DNA of 34,333 nt from Micromonospora sp. CPCC 205371 (lineage in GTDB: Bacteria > Actinomycetota > Actinomycetes > Mycobacteriales > Micromonosporaceae). This document shows, one piece after another, positions 24,868-34,219 of the stretch. Location of the stretch: NCBI RefSeq assembly GCF_026130045.1, contig NZ_JAIBNX010000086.1:1-34333 (forward strand), read 5' to 3'. The notes below the pieces were generated by a model. That model ran no database searches. It saw only the letters and a list, made by a program, of their open reading frames with translations, and was not told the origin of the DNA. Each line of letters begins with the position of its first letter. Within the stretch, counting starts at the first letter, position 1. Position numbers and translations under genes: made by a program.

Positions 24868-27800
24868 ATGCGGTTCGGAATCCTGGGTCCCCTGCGGGTG
24901 GGCGGGGCTGAGCCAGGCGACCCGGGCGGCACAGTCGCGATCACCGCTGCGCGTGACCGGATCGTCCTCGCCATGCTCCTGCTCAGTCCCGGCCGCGTGC
25001 TGCCGGTCGACAGGCTGGTCGACGCCATGTGGGATGGTGCCCCGCCGACCACCGCCCGCGGCCAGCTCCAGAACTGCGTATCACGGCTGCGGCGGGCCAT
25101 CACGGCGGCGATCGGCACCGACGTGATCGTCACCGACCCCGCCGGGTACGCGGCCCGTGTCGACGCCGACGACCTGGACTCGCTGGTGTTCGCCGAGCTG
25201 ACCGCCGCGGCGCGCGCCGCCCCCGCGGGCGGCCCCGCCGACCAGGCCCGCGCCCTGCACCGCGCGGCGGGGGGCCTGGGGCGCGGCCCCGCGCGCGCCG
25301 GCATCACAAGCCGCGTGGTGCAGCGCGGCGCGGCAGCGCTCGACGAGCAGCACGCCGTCGCGATCGAGGAGTGCGTCGAGGTCGAGCTGCGCCTGGGTCG
25401 CGAGCGCGAGCTGCTGGGCGAGCTGACCGACCTTGCCGAGCGCTACCCCCTGCGGGAGCGGCTGCGCGCCCAGCTCATGCTCGCCCTGTACCGGGCCGGA
25501 CGGCAGGCCGATGCGCTCGCCGTGTACCGGGAGGCGCGGCAGGTGCTGGCCGACGAGCTGGGCATCGAGCCGGGCCCCGCGTTGCGCCACATGCACCAGC
25601 GCATCCTCGCCGGCGACCTCGGAGCGGCCGCCGAGGAACGCCCCGCGCACCACACCGCACCGGCGCGCTGCCTGCCGCGGGACGCCACAGACTTCACCGG
25701 GCGGGCGGAGGTGGTCGCCCGCCTGGTCAAGGCCGTGGAAAACGCCGACCCGACCGGGCCGGTGATCCAGCTCATCGACGGGATGGCGGGCAGCGGCAAG
25801 ACCACGCTGGCGGTACACGTGGCGACCGCGCTCGCCAGCCGGTACCCGGACGCCCAGCTCTTCGTCGACTTGCACGGGCACAGCGAGCGGCAGCCGCTAG
25901 AGCCAGCGGCCGCCCTGGTCACGCTGCTGCGCCAGCTCGGCGTGCCCAGCGAGCGGATACCGGCCGAGACCGACGACCGGGTCGCGTCCTGGCGCACCGA
26001 GCTGGCCACCCGCCGGGTCCTGGTCGTACTCGACAACGCGGCCAGCACCGCACAGGTCAGCCCGCTGCTGCCCGCCGCGCCGGGCTGCCTCGCGCTGGTG
26101 ACCAGCCGGCGCCGGTTGGTCGGACTCGACGGCGTGCACCCCGAGCCGCTGCCGGTGCTCGCCGAACCGGAGGCGGTCGAACTGCTCGCCCGGGTCGCCG
26201 GGCCGGAACGCATCCGCTCCGAGCCCGCGGCCGCAGCGGACGTGGTGCGCCGGTGCGGGTACCTGCCGCTGGCGATCCGGCTCGCCGGTGCCCGGCTGGC
26301 GCACCGTCGCAGTTGGCGGGTCGCCGACCTGGCTGGGCGGCTGCGACAGGAGCGCCCGGTGTTGCCCGAGCTGGCCGCGGAAGACCGCACGGTGGCGAGC
26401 GCGTTCGCCCTGTCGTACGGCCAACTGCCCGAAGCCGAGCAGCGGGTGTTCCGGCTGCTCGGGCTCCATCCGGCGGTCCACTTCGACGCGCGCTCGGTGG
26501 CCGCGCTGGCCGACCTGCCACTGGAGGCGGTGCAGGACCTGCTCGACGAGTTGGTCGACCGGCACCTGCTGGAGGAGCCCGACGCCGGGCGGTTCCGGAT
26601 GCATGACCTGATCCGGGAGTACGCCCGCGAGCTGGCGACCGCGCAGGAACCGGAGGCCGCACGGCAGGCCGCGACCGGCCGGGTGCTCGACCACTACCTG
26701 CACGCGGTTGTGCGAGCCAGCGAACGGTTGGAACGCGCCGACAAGCTCCAGCAGTCGCTCAAGCTGAGCGAACCCCTCCGGCCCGACCTCATCGACGCGA
26801 GCGTGGACGGCGCCGCGTGGTTGGAGGCGGAGCGGCTCAACCTGCGGGCGTTCGTGCGGTGCGCGGCCGAGACCGGGCATCACCAGTACGCCTGGAAGCT
26901 GGCCCGGGCGATGTGGCGCTTCCTCTACCTCAGCTGCTACAACGACGAGCTCCTCGCCACGCACCAGTACGGGCTGGCCGCCGCCCAACGCTCGGGCGAC
27001 GACGCCGCGGTGGCCACGATGCACAACTACCTCGCCTCGGTGCACTACCGGGCGGCGCGGTACGACGAGGCGATGGAGCACGTCGAGGCGGCACTCAAGC
27101 TGCGCGAGGCGCTGGGCGACGTGCGCGAGGCCGCGACCTGCCGCGGCAACCTCGCGGTCGTGCTGAGCCAGCTCGGCCGGCTGCACGAGGCCATGATCTG
27201 CTCGTCGCAGACGCTGGAGACCTGGCGGCGGCTTGCGGACGACCGCGGCATGTCGCTCGCCCTCACCGACCTCGGCCTGATGCTCACCCAGCTCGGACGG
27301 TACGAGGAGGCGCTCGAACTGCACCGCCGGCACCTCATTCTGGCCTGCGAGCGCAGACTCGACTTCCACATCGGCAGCGCCCTCGGGCACATCGCGCAGG
27401 TGCGGCTCCGGCTCGGGCAGCGCGAGGCGGCCATGCGGCTGCTGCGCAGCGCGCTCCTGGTCAAGCGGCGCACCGGCAACCGGTACGGCGAGGGCGAGGT
27501 GCTCAACGACCTGGGCGTCGGGCACAGGATGGCTGGCGACCTGGCACAGGCCGAGCGGCACCACCGGATGGCCCTGGCGATCATCCGCCAGACCGGTGAT
27601 CGGCGGGGTGAGTCGCTGGTCCGCAACGAGTTGGCGATCACGCTCGCCGCCGCGGGCAAGCGGTCCGACGCCGTCGAGCAGCACAACCAGGCGCTCGCCA
27701 TCGCCACCCAGATCCGCCACCGGTACGAGGAGGCGCGGGCGCTCGACGGGCTGGCGCGATGCAGCGCGCCCGCGGCAGCGGAGCGTGCCCGGCGGTACTG

Positions 27801-27918
27801 GGAGCGCGCACTGGTCATCTACCGCGAGATGGGTGTGCCGGACGCCGACAGCGTGACCGCGCACCTGGCCGCCATGTCCCCGGGACCAGCGCGCACAGCC
27901 ACGACGGACGAGGGTTGA
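24868..27918 (+). CDS. SARP-STAND regulator with NB-ARC and TPR regions (first of a tandem pair)
   Basis: An AfsR-type regulator of 1016 residues. In order: an OmpR-like winged-helix DNA-binding domain (about 1-95), a bacterial transcription activation domain (about 100-245), and an NB-ARC ATPase of the STAND class with Walker A GMAGSGKT at 305-312, Walker B VLVVLD to D389, a CGYLPLAI motif near 464 and the nucleotide-sensing MHD at 578-580. A C-terminal array of TPR-like helices runs from about 690 to 990. The start ATG 24868 is chosen because GGGCGGAG lies upstream and it gives the standard SARP opening MRFGILGPL. In the activation domain the usual LWRGPAL reads GLGRGPARAG, a local deviation absent from its neighbour. 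It probably activates target promoters when ATP-bound; the ligand is unknown. Confidence 0.95.
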   Translation: MRFGILGPLRVGGAEPGDPGGTVAITAARDRIVLAMLLLSPGRVLPVDRLVDAMWDGAPPTTARGQLQNCVSRLRRAITAAIGTDVIVTDPAGYAARVDADDLDSLVFAELTAAARAAPAGGPADQARALHRAAGGLGRGPARAGITSRVVQRGAAALDEQHAVAIEECVEVELRLGRERELLGELTDLAERYPLRERLRAQLMLALYRAGRQADALAVYREARQVLADELGIEPGPALRHMHQRILAGDLGAAAEERPAHHTAPARCLPRDATDFTGRAEVVARLVKAVENADPTGPVIQLIDGMAGSGKTTLAVHVATALASRYPDAQLFVDLHGHSERQPLEPAAALVTLLRQLGVPSERIPAETDDRVASWRTELATRRVLVVLDNAASTAQVSPLLPAAPGCLALVTSRRRLVGLDGVHPEPLPVLAEPEAVELLARVAGPERIRSEPAAAADVVRRCGYLPLAIRLAGARLAHRRSWRVADLAGRLRQERPVLPELAAEDRTVASAFALSYGQLPEAEQRVFRLLGLHPAVHFDARSVAALADLPLEAVQDLLDELVDRHLLEEPDAGRFRMHDLIREYARELATAQEPEAARQAATGRVLDHYLHAVVRASERLERADKLQQSLKLSEPLRPDLIDASVDGAAWLEAERLNLRAFVRCAAETGHHQYAWKLARAMWRFLYLSCYNDELLATHQYGLAAAQRSGDDAAVATMHNYLASVHYRAARYDEAMEHVEAALKLREALGDVREAATCRGNLAVVLSQLGRLHEAMICSSQTLETWRRLADDRGMSLALTDLGLMLTQLGRYEEALELHRRHLILACERRLDFHIGSALGHIAQVRLRLGQREAAMRLLRSALLVKRRTGNRYGEGEVLNDLGVGHRMAGDLAQAERHHRMALAIIRQTGDRRGESLVRNELAITLAAAGKRSDAVEQHNQALAIATQIRHRYEEARALDGLARCSAPAAAERARRYWERALVIYREMGVPDADSVTAHLAAMSPGPARTATTDEG

Positions 27919-27919
27919 C

Positions 27920-30871
27920 GTGCGATTTCGGGTGCTGGGCCCGCTGGCCGTCGGCGACGGTGACGTGCCGGTCACCGCTGCCCGCGACCGAGCCCTGCTC
28001 GCGATGTTGCTGCTGCGCGCCGGGCGGGTGGTGCCGGTCGACGACCTGATCGACGCGTTGTGGGACGAGCGGCCACCGGCCACCGCGCGCGGCCAGTTGC
28101 AGAGCTGCGTGTCCCGGCTGCGCCGGACGCTCGCCGCCGCAGGCATCCCCGACGACGCGATCGTCACGGACCCGGCCGGGTACCTCGTGCGGGTCGAGCC
28201 GGGCGAGCTCGACGCCGCCGTCTTCGAGCAGGCAGTCATGCGGGCGCGGGAAGCCGCCAGCGCGGAACGGTGGGTCGATGCGCTCGACGAGTACCGGGTC
28301 GCGCTGGCGCTGTGGCGCGGCCCCGCGCTGTCCGGCATCGCCAGCCGCGTGGTACAGCGTGGTGCGGCGATCCTTGACGAGCAGCGGCTGCGGGTGGCGG
28401 AGGATCGCTTCGACGTCGAGCTGCGCCTCGGCACCGCCCCGGAGCTGGTGAGCGAGCTGTCCGAGCTGGTCGATCAGCACCCGCTGCGGGAGCGGCTGCG
28501 CGCCCAGCTCATGCTCGCGCTGTACCGGGCCGGCCGCCCCGCCGACGCCCTGACCGAGTACGAGCGGGCACGGCGGGCGCTGGACGACGAGCTGGGCGTA
28601 CCGCCCGGCCCCGCGCTGCGCGACCTGCACCGGCGCATCCTCGCGAACGACCCGGCGCTGGCCGAGCCGCCCCGGTCGGCAACGCCACCCGCGCGGTGCC
28701 TGCCGCGCGGCCTTGCCGACTTCACGGGCCGGTCCGACCTGGTGGCCCGGCTGGTCGAGGCGGCCCGCGTCGATCCAGAAAAGCCGGTCATGCACGTGAT
28801 CGACGGGATGGCGGGCAGCGGCAAGACGTCGCTGGCGGTACACGTGGCGCACCTGCTGTCGCACGCGTACCCGGACGCGCAGCTCTTCGTCGACCTGCAC
28901 GGTCACAGCGAGCGTGACCCGCTGGAGGCGGCCACCGCGCTCGTCACGCTGCTGCGGCAGCTCGGCGTGCCGGGCGAACGTATCCCAGCCGACCTGGACG
29001 AACGGGTCGCGCTGTGGCGCAGCGAGCTCGCGCGCCGGCGTGCCGTGGTGGTGCTCGACAACGCGGCCAGTACCGCCCAGGTAGCGCCGCTGCTCCCGGC
29101 AACCGCGCACTGCCTGACTCTGATCACCAGCCGGAGACGCCTCGTCGGGCTCGACGGTGCGCAGCCCGAGTCGATGCCGCTGCTGTCCGCAGGCGAGGGC
29201 GTCGACCTGCTCGCCCGCGTGGCCGGAGACCGCGTCCACGCCGAGCCGGAGGCCGCAGCCGAGGTGGTACGCCGGTGCGGGTACCTGCCGCTCGCCATCC
29301 GGCTGGCTGGCGCTCGGCTGGCGCACCGGCCGGGCTGGCGGGTGGCGCACCTGGCCGGCCGGCTGGGCGCGGAGCGGCCGGTACTGCCCGAGCTGGTCGC
29401 CGAGGACCGCACGGTGGTGAGCGCGTTCGCGCTGTCGTACGGCCAACTCGGCGAGCCGGCCCAGCGGGTCTTCCGCCTGCTCGGCCTGTACCCGGGCGAG
29501 CAGTTCGACGCGACCGCCACGGCAGCCCTGGCCGCCGTGCCGCTGCCGGTGGCCGAGGACGTGCTCGACGAACTGGTCGACCGGCACCTCGTGGAAGAGC
29601 CGGCCGCTGGGCTGTTCCGGCTGCACGACCTCATCCGGGAGTACGCCAGCGACCTCGCCGCCGCGGCCGAGCCGGAAGGCGAGCGGCACGCCGCGGTGGA
29701 CCGGCTCTGCGACCACTACCTGCACGCCGCCGTGGCGGCCAGCCGGAGTCTTATGGCGCCGAGCGCACGCGGCCTCGCAGCCGGCGAACCGCAGCGCCCC
29801 GACCTCCTGGTGGACATCGATCTCAGCTGGTTGGAAGCGGAGCGTGCCAACCTCGCCGTCCTGATCCACCTGGCGGCGCACTCCGGGCATGAGGACTACG
29901 CCTGGCGGATCGCTGGGACGGTGTGGCGGTTCTTCTTCCTGCGCGGGTACTCCGATCACCTCATGGACTCGCTCCGCGACGGCCTGATGGCGGCCGACCG
30001 CCTCGGCGATGGCGACGCGGCCGCGACCATGCACAATTACCTCGCGGCCGGCTGCTTCCGCACCGACCGGGCACAGGAGGCGATCGAGCACCTGAGGGCC
30101 GCGCTCGTGCTCCGGGAACGGGCCGGTGACCTGCGCGGGGTCGGCATCAGCATGGCCAACCTCGGCGTGACGTACACCCAGTTGGGGCGGCTCGACGACG
30201 CGGAGAGCTACCTGCGGCGGGCCATGGACATCTGGCGCCGGTTCCGTGCCGACCGGGGGGTCGCGTTCCCGCTCGCCGAGCTGGGGCTCGTCGCGATGAT
30301 GCGCGGCCGGTACGCCGAGGCGCTGCACTGCCACCGCCGTCATCTGCTCTTCTACGCCGAGCGGCACGTCGACTTCCAGGTGGGTGCCGCACTTGGCAAC
30401 CTGGGCCAGGTGCGCATCCGGCTTGGCCAGTACGCGATCGCGCGCCGGCTGCTCACCGCGGCGGTACGCATCCACCGGCGCACCGAGAACCGGTCCGGCG
30501 AGGCCGAGGCGCGCAGCGGGCTGGGAGTGGTCGCCCGCGAACTGGGCAGGCTCGACGAGGCGGAACGCCTGCACCGGGAGGCTGCGGCGATCATGCAGGG
30601 GATCGGAGAGCGGCGTGGAGAGGCCGCCATTCGCAACGATCTGGCGCTCGCCCTCGCCGCCAAGGGCGACCGGGAGCAGGCCATGGCCGAGCACCGGGCC
30701 GCCCACGCGATCGCAACCCAGGTGAACAGCCCGTACGAGCAAGCGCGGGCGCTCGACGGTCTCGCGGCATGCCTGCGCGAAAAAGATCCAGACCAGGCAC
30801 GCCGGCACTCCGACCGGGCGCTCGCCATCTATCGCCAGACCGGCGTGTACCGGACAGGGGAGGATGGATAA
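27920..30871 (+). CDS. SARP-STAND regulator with NB-ARC and TPR regions (second of a tandem pair)
   Basis: A 983-residue paralogue of the preceding protein, in the same order: winged helix (MRFRVLGPLAV onward), activation domain with an intact ALWRGPAL, NB-ARC with Walker A GMAGSGKT at 296-303, and a TPR region. The MHD motif is LHD (568-570), a tolerated change. Long identical stretches with its neighbour (SRVVQRGAA, RERLRAQLMLALYRAGR, DAQLFVDLHGHSER, VVRRCGYLPLAIRLAGARLAHR, RTVxSAFALSYGQL) show a tandem duplication. The GTG start follows the upstream stop codon by one base, with GAGGG as Shine-Dalgarno, so translation is coupled. FumC follows with no gap. Target genes are not identifiable. 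Confidence 0.95.
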   Translation: MRFRVLGPLAVGDGDVPVTAARDRALLAMLLLRAGRVVPVDDLIDALWDERPPATARGQLQSCVSRLRRTLAAAGIPDDAIVTDPAGYLVRVEPGELDAAVFEQAVMRAREAASAERWVDALDEYRVALALWRGPALSGIASRVVQRGAAILDEQRLRVAEDRFDVELRLGTAPELVSELSELVDQHPLRERLRAQLMLALYRAGRPADALTEYERARRALDDELGVPPGPALRDLHRRILANDPALAEPPRSATPPARCLPRGLADFTGRSDLVARLVEAARVDPEKPVMHVIDGMAGSGKTSLAVHVAHLLSHAYPDAQLFVDLHGHSERDPLEAATALVTLLRQLGVPGERIPADLDERVALWRSELARRRAVVVLDNAASTAQVAPLLPATAHCLTLITSRRRLVGLDGAQPESMPLLSAGEGVDLLARVAGDRVHAEPEAAAEVVRRCGYLPLAIRLAGARLAHRPGWRVAHLAGRLGAERPVLPELVAEDRTVVSAFALSYGQLGEPAQRVFRLLGLYPGEQFDATATAALAAVPLPVAEDVLDELVDRHLVEEPAAGLFRLHDLIREYASDLAAAAEPEGERHAAVDRLCDHYLHAAVAASRSLMAPSARGLAAGEPQRPDLLVDIDLSWLEAERANLAVLIHLAAHSGHEDYAWRIAGTVWRFFFLRGYSDHLMDSLRDGLMAADRLGDGDAAATMHNYLAAGCFRTDRAQEAIEHLRAALVLRERAGDLRGVGISMANLGVTYTQLGRLDDAESYLRRAMDIWRRFRADRGVAFPLAELGLVAMMRGRYAEALHCHRRHLLFYAERHVDFQVGAALGNLGQVRIRLGQYAIARRLLTAAVRIHRRTENRSGEAEARSGLGVVARELGRLDEAERLHREAAAIMQGIGERRGEAAIRNDLALALAAKGDREQAMAEHRAAHAIATQVNSPYEQARALDGLAACLREKDPDQARRHSDRALAIYRQTGVYRTGEDG

Positions 30872-32263
30872 GTGACTGAGCAGGCATTTCGCGTAGAACG
30901 CGACACGATGGGTGAGGTCCAGGTGCCGGCGGAGGCGCTGTGGCGGGCGCAGACGCAGCGGGCGGTGGAGAACTTCCCGGTCTCTGGGCGTGGCCTGGAG
31001 CCGGCGCACATCCGTGCGCTGGCCCAGATCAAGGGCGCGGCCGCGCAGGTCAACGCGGAGTTGGGGGTGCTGCCGCCCGACGTGGCGCAGGCGATCGCCA
31101 CGGCCGCGGCCCACGTCGCGGACGGTGGGTACGACGACCAGTTTCCGGTCGATGTCTTCCAGACCGGCTCCGGCACCTCGTCGAACATGAACGCCAACGA
31201 GGTGCTCGCCACGCTGGCCAGCCGCGAGCTGGGCCGGCCGGTACACCCTAACGACGACGTGAACGCGTCGCAGTCCAGCAACGACGTCTTCCCGTCGTCG
31301 ATACACCTGGCGGCCACATACGCGGTCGTCAACGACCTGCTGCCCGCGCTGCGTCACCTTGGCTTCCGGATCGAGGGCAAGGCCGACGAGTTCAAGACCG
31401 TGGTCAAGGCGGGGCGCACGCACCTCATGGACGCCACGCCGGTCACGCTCGGGCAGGAGTTCTCCGGGTACGCGGCCCAGGTGCAGTACGGAATCGAACG
31501 GCTGGAGTCGGCGCTGCCCCGGCTGGCCGAGTTGCCCCTCGGCGGCACCGCGGTCGGCACGGGCGTGAACACGCCGCCCGGATTCGCAGCGGCGGTGATC
31601 GGCAAGCTCCGCAAGATGACCAAGCTGCCGCTCGCGGAGGCGCGCAACCACTTCGAGGCACAGGGCGCCCGGGACGCGCTCGTGGAGACCTCCGGGCAGC
31701 TTCGCACGGTCGCGGTAGGCCTTTACAAGATCGCAAACGACATCCGCTGGATGGGCTCCGGACCCCGGGCCGGCCTGCGCGAGCTGCACATCCCCGACCT
31801 TCAGCCCGGCTCGTCGATCATGCCGGGCAAGGTAAACCCGGTGGTCTGCGAATCCGTCCGCCAGGTCTGCGCGCAGGTGATCGGCAACGACGCGGCCGTC
31901 GGGTTCGCCGGCTCGCAGGGCGACTTCGAGCTCAACGTGATGCTCCCGGTCATGGCGAGCAACCTGCTGGAGTCCATCCGGCTGCTGGCCGCCGCGAGCC
32001 GGTTGCTCGCCGACCGCTGCGTGGCCGGCCTGGTCGCCAACGCCGAGATCTGCCGCGAGTACGCCGAAGCGTCGCCATCGATCGTCACGCCGCTCAACAA
32101 GTACCTCGGGTATGACGAGGCCGCCTCGATCGCCAAGCAGGCACTCGCGTCCGGCCAGACGATCCGGGCGGTCGTGCTCGACCGCGGGCACGTCGAGGCC
32201 GGCCGGATCACCCATGAACAGCTCGACGAGGCATTGGACGTGCTGCGAATGACCCGTCCCTGA
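30872..32263 (+). CDS. fumC: Class II fumarate hydratase FumC
   Basis: The oxygen-stable, metal-free fumarase of the TCA cycle, 463 residues, a normal length. Visible motifs are [52 protein letters not shown], the flexible catalytic loop [11 protein letters not shown] beginning at residue 313, and [25 protein letters not shown]. The GTG start directly follows the stop codon of the second SARP gene, and GGAGG from that gene's end lies about 9 nt before it, so expression is tied to the SARP transcript. An alternative identity in the same superfamily (aspartate ammonia-lyase) is less likely because the opening [30 protein letters not shown] is of the FumC type. Confidence 0.96.
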   Translation: MTEQAFRVERDTMGEVQVPAEALWRAQTQRAVENFPVSGRGLEPAHIRALAQIKGAAAQVNAELGVLPPDVAQAIATAAAHVADGGYDDQFPVDVFQTGSGTSSNMNANEVLATLASRELGRPVHPNDDVNASQSSNDVFPSSIHLAATYAVVNDLLPALRHLGFRIEGKADEFKTVVKAGRTHLMDATPVTLGQEFSGYAAQVQYGIERLESALPRLAELPLGGTAVGTGVNTPPGFAAAVIGKLRKMTKLPLAEARNHFEAQGARDALVETSGQLRTVAVGLYKIANDIRWMGSGPRAGLRELHIPDLQPGSSIMPGKVNPVVCESVRQVCAQVIGNDAAVGFAGSQGDFELNVMLPVMASNLLESIRLLAAASRLLADRCVAGLVANAEICREYAEASPSIVTPLNKYLGYDEAASIAKQALASGQTIRAVVLDRGHVEAGRITHEQLDEALDVLRMTRP

Positions 32264-32266
32264 CAG

Positions 32267-32281
32267 GCCGCGTCTCGCGGC
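32267..32281 (+). terminator. Short hairpin after fumC
   Basis: GCCGCG (32267-32272), loop TCT, CGCGGC (32276-32281), starting 4 nt after the fumC stop codon. No T-run follows, so strength is uncertain. Confidence 0.5.
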
Positions 32282-32330
32282 AGAAACGCCGGACGCGGAA
32301 ATTCGTTCCCTAGCTGAGCTGCCCAAACTC

Positions 32331-32359
32331 TTGTGCGCGGATCAACCGTCCGATTTGAT
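32331..32359 (+). promoter_or_regulatory. Possible promoter of the S8 protease gene
   Basis: TTGTGC (32331-32336), a 17-bp spacer and TTTGAT (32354-32359). Both hexamers are weak matches. It would give a leader of about 23 nt carrying GAGAGGAA before ATG 32389. Confidence 0.3.
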
Positions 32360-32388
32360 GCTCACCGACCCCTCAACGAGAGGAAATC

Positions 32389-34071
32389 ATGGTGAGCAGA
32401 CGCCTTACGGTGGGCTCCGTCGCTACCGCGACAGCGTTGGCCCTCGTGGCCATAGTGCCGACCGGCCCGTCGAACGCGGCCCCGGCAACCACGACCGACT
32501 ACACGGTGGTGGCCGAAGATGGCGTATCGGCCGACGCGGCCGTCGCCGCGATCTCCGCCGCTGGTGGCACCGTTGTCGAGCGCAACGACAGTGTCGGCGT
32601 GTTCCGGGTGAGTTCGACCCGCACCGACTTCGCGACCCGAGCGGCGGGCGCCGGCGCGCTCCTCGGCGCGGCACAGCGGAAGGGCATCGGCTACGCGCCC
32701 AAGTTGGAGCTCGACGCTGTCGAGCAGGAAAACAGGGTGACCGCCGCAACCGGCACCGCCCGTGGCGGCAGCGGCGTGACCAGCATGGACCCGCTGGACG
32801 ACAAGCTCTGGGGCCTCGACATGATCCGGGCCGACGAGTCGCGGGGCAAGCAGGCCGGCAACAAGGGCGTGACCGTCGGCATCCTCGACACAGGCCTCGA
32901 CGCGAGCAACCCCGACCTTGCGCCGAACTTCAGCGCCTCGCTCTCCCGCAACTTCGCCCCCGACCTCGTCGACGTCGACGGCCCGTGTGAGGTCGCCAGC
33001 TGCCTCGACCCGGTCGGCACCGACGACAACGGGCACGGCACGCACGTCGCCGGCACCATCGGCGCCGCCGCGAACGGCGTGGGCGTCTCCGGCGTTGCCC
33101 CCAAGGTCACACTGGTCGAGCTCAAGGGCGGCCAGGACTCCGGGTACTTCTTCCTGGAGCCGGTGGTCAACGCCCTCACGCACGCCGCAGACTCGGGCCT
33201 CGACGTCGTGAACATGTCGTTCTACGTCGACCCGTGGCTGTACAACTGCCTCAACAACCCGGCCGACTCGCCGCAGGCGCAGGCGGAGCAGCGGGCGATC
33301 ATCAAGGGCATGACCCGGGCGCTGACGTACGCCCACTTCAAGGGCGTGACGCTGGTGGGCGCGCTTGGCAACAACCACGAAGACCTGGGCGACCCGCGCA
33401 CCGACATCTCCAGCCCGGACTACGGCGCTCCCGCGTACCCGCGCGAGATCGACAACAACACGTGCTGGGACCTACCGGTCGAGGGCCCGTTCGTCATCGG
33501 TGTCTCCGCGCTCGGTCCGTCGGGCAAGAAGTCGGACTTCTCCAACTACGGCACCGAGCAGATCTCGGTCGCCGCGCCCGGTGGTTGGTTCCGTGACGGC
33601 TTCGGCACCCCGTCGTTCCGCACCGACGCCAACATGATCCTCTCGTCGTACCCCAAGAAGGTGCTACAGGAGGAGGGCTCGGTCGATGCGGACGGCAATG
33701 TCGTGCCGGAGGCGGCGTCGCTCGTCTTCAAGGACTGCACGGCGGCCGGCGCCTGCGGCTACTACACCTACCTGCAGGGCACCTCGATGGCGGCTCCGCA
33801 CGCGTCCGGTGTGGCAGCGCTGATCGTCAGCCAGTTCGGTAGGCGCGACTTCCGTCATGGTGGGCTGACCCTGGCGCCGTGGAAGGTCGAGTACCAGCTC
33901 AACCGGACCGCCGCCGAACACGCATGCCCGGAGCCGCGCCTCCAGACCTACACCAACGAGGGCCGGAACGAGGAGTTCAACGCCTACTGTGAGGGCAGCC
34001 CCAACTTCAACGGCTTCTACGGCCACGGCATCATCGACGCCTACGCGGCGGTGACGACCCGCGGCCTATAG
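32389..34071 (+). CDS. Secreted subtilisin-family (S8) serine protease
   Basis: A 560-residue secreted endopeptidase. The N-terminal signal peptide (basic MVSRR, hydrophobic core, probable cleavage near residue 30 after PSNA) is followed by an inhibitor I9-like propeptide region to about residue 135 (YTVVAEDGVSADAAVAAISAAGGTVVER). The catalytic domain has the triad D167 (GILDTGLDASNPDL), H216 (NGHGTHVAGT) and S466 (GTSMAAPHASG), with the oxyanion Asn in GALGNNHED near 328. There is no C-terminal extension or cell-wall signal, so it should be released. The ATG is preceded by GAGAGGAA. Substrate specificity cannot be told. It follows fumC but seems to have its own promoter. Confidence 0.95.
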   Translation: MVSRRLTVGSVATATALALVAIVPTGPSNAAPATTTDYTVVAEDGVSADAAVAAISAAGGTVVERNDSVGVFRVSSTRTDFATRAAGAGALLGAAQRKGIGYAPKLELDAVEQENRVTAATGTARGGSGVTSMDPLDDKLWGLDMIRADESRGKQAGNKGVTVGILDTGLDASNPDLAPNFSASLSRNFAPDLVDVDGPCEVASCLDPVGTDDNGHGTHVAGTIGAAANGVGVSGVAPKVTLVELKGGQDSGYFFLEPVVNALTHAADSGLDVVNMSFYVDPWLYNCLNNPADSPQAQAEQRAIIKGMTRALTYAHFKGVTLVGALGNNHEDLGDPRTDISSPDYGAPAYPREIDNNTCWDLPVEGPFVIGVSALGPSGKKSDFSNYGTEQISVAAPGGWFRDGFGTPSFRTDANMILSSYPKKVLQEEGSVDADGNVVPEAASLVFKDCTAAGACGYYTYLQGTSMAAPHASGVAALIVSQFGRRDFRHGGLTLAPWKVEYQLNRTAAEHACPEPRLQTYTNEGRNEEFNAYCEGSPNFNGFYGHGIIDAYAAVTTRGL

Positions 34072-34117
34072 CGGCTGCGCCGCGGTTCCTGCGCGGCTGC
34101 GCTGCGGCCCTTCCCCG

Positions 34118-34178
34118 TCGATCAAGGGCGAACGCACGTGCTTTGATCTCAGATCCGCGTGTTTTTGCCCTTGATCGA
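34118..34178. repeat. Long intergenic palindrome with 12-bp perfect arms
   Basis: TCGATCAAGGGC (34118-34129) pairs exactly with GCCCTTGATCGA (34167-34178). The 37-nt interior holds a smaller dyad GATCT-C-AGATC (34145-34155) and partial further pairing. The overall form recalls intergenic palindromic elements scattered in Micromonosporaceae genomes. The rest of 34072-34333 shows no gene. Confidence 0.75.
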
Positions 34179-34191
34179 TGAGCTTCTCCTT

Positions 34192-34219
34192 GATCGGCGC
34201 CCCCACAGGGGCGCCGATC
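34192..34219. terminator. Strong GC-rich hairpin downstream of the protease gene
   Basis: GATCGGCGCCCC (34192-34203), loop CACA, GGGGCGCCGATC (34208-34219): a perfect 12-bp stem. Followed by GCGTTT. Probably a transcription terminator, usable from either side. Confidence 0.7.

Noticed and set aside
24868-30871. STAND/NB-ARC proteins as an antiphage (Avs-like) defence system
   Set aside because: Both have an N-terminal SARP DNA-binding and activation domain, not a nuclease, protease or other effector. No defence genes lie nearby; the following S8 protease has a signal peptide and is secreted.
27815-32326. 1503-residue open frame on the minus strand opposite the second SARP and fumC
   Set aside because: It is antisense to two well-supported genes, has no recognisable domain, and reflects the lack of stop codons in high-GC DNA.
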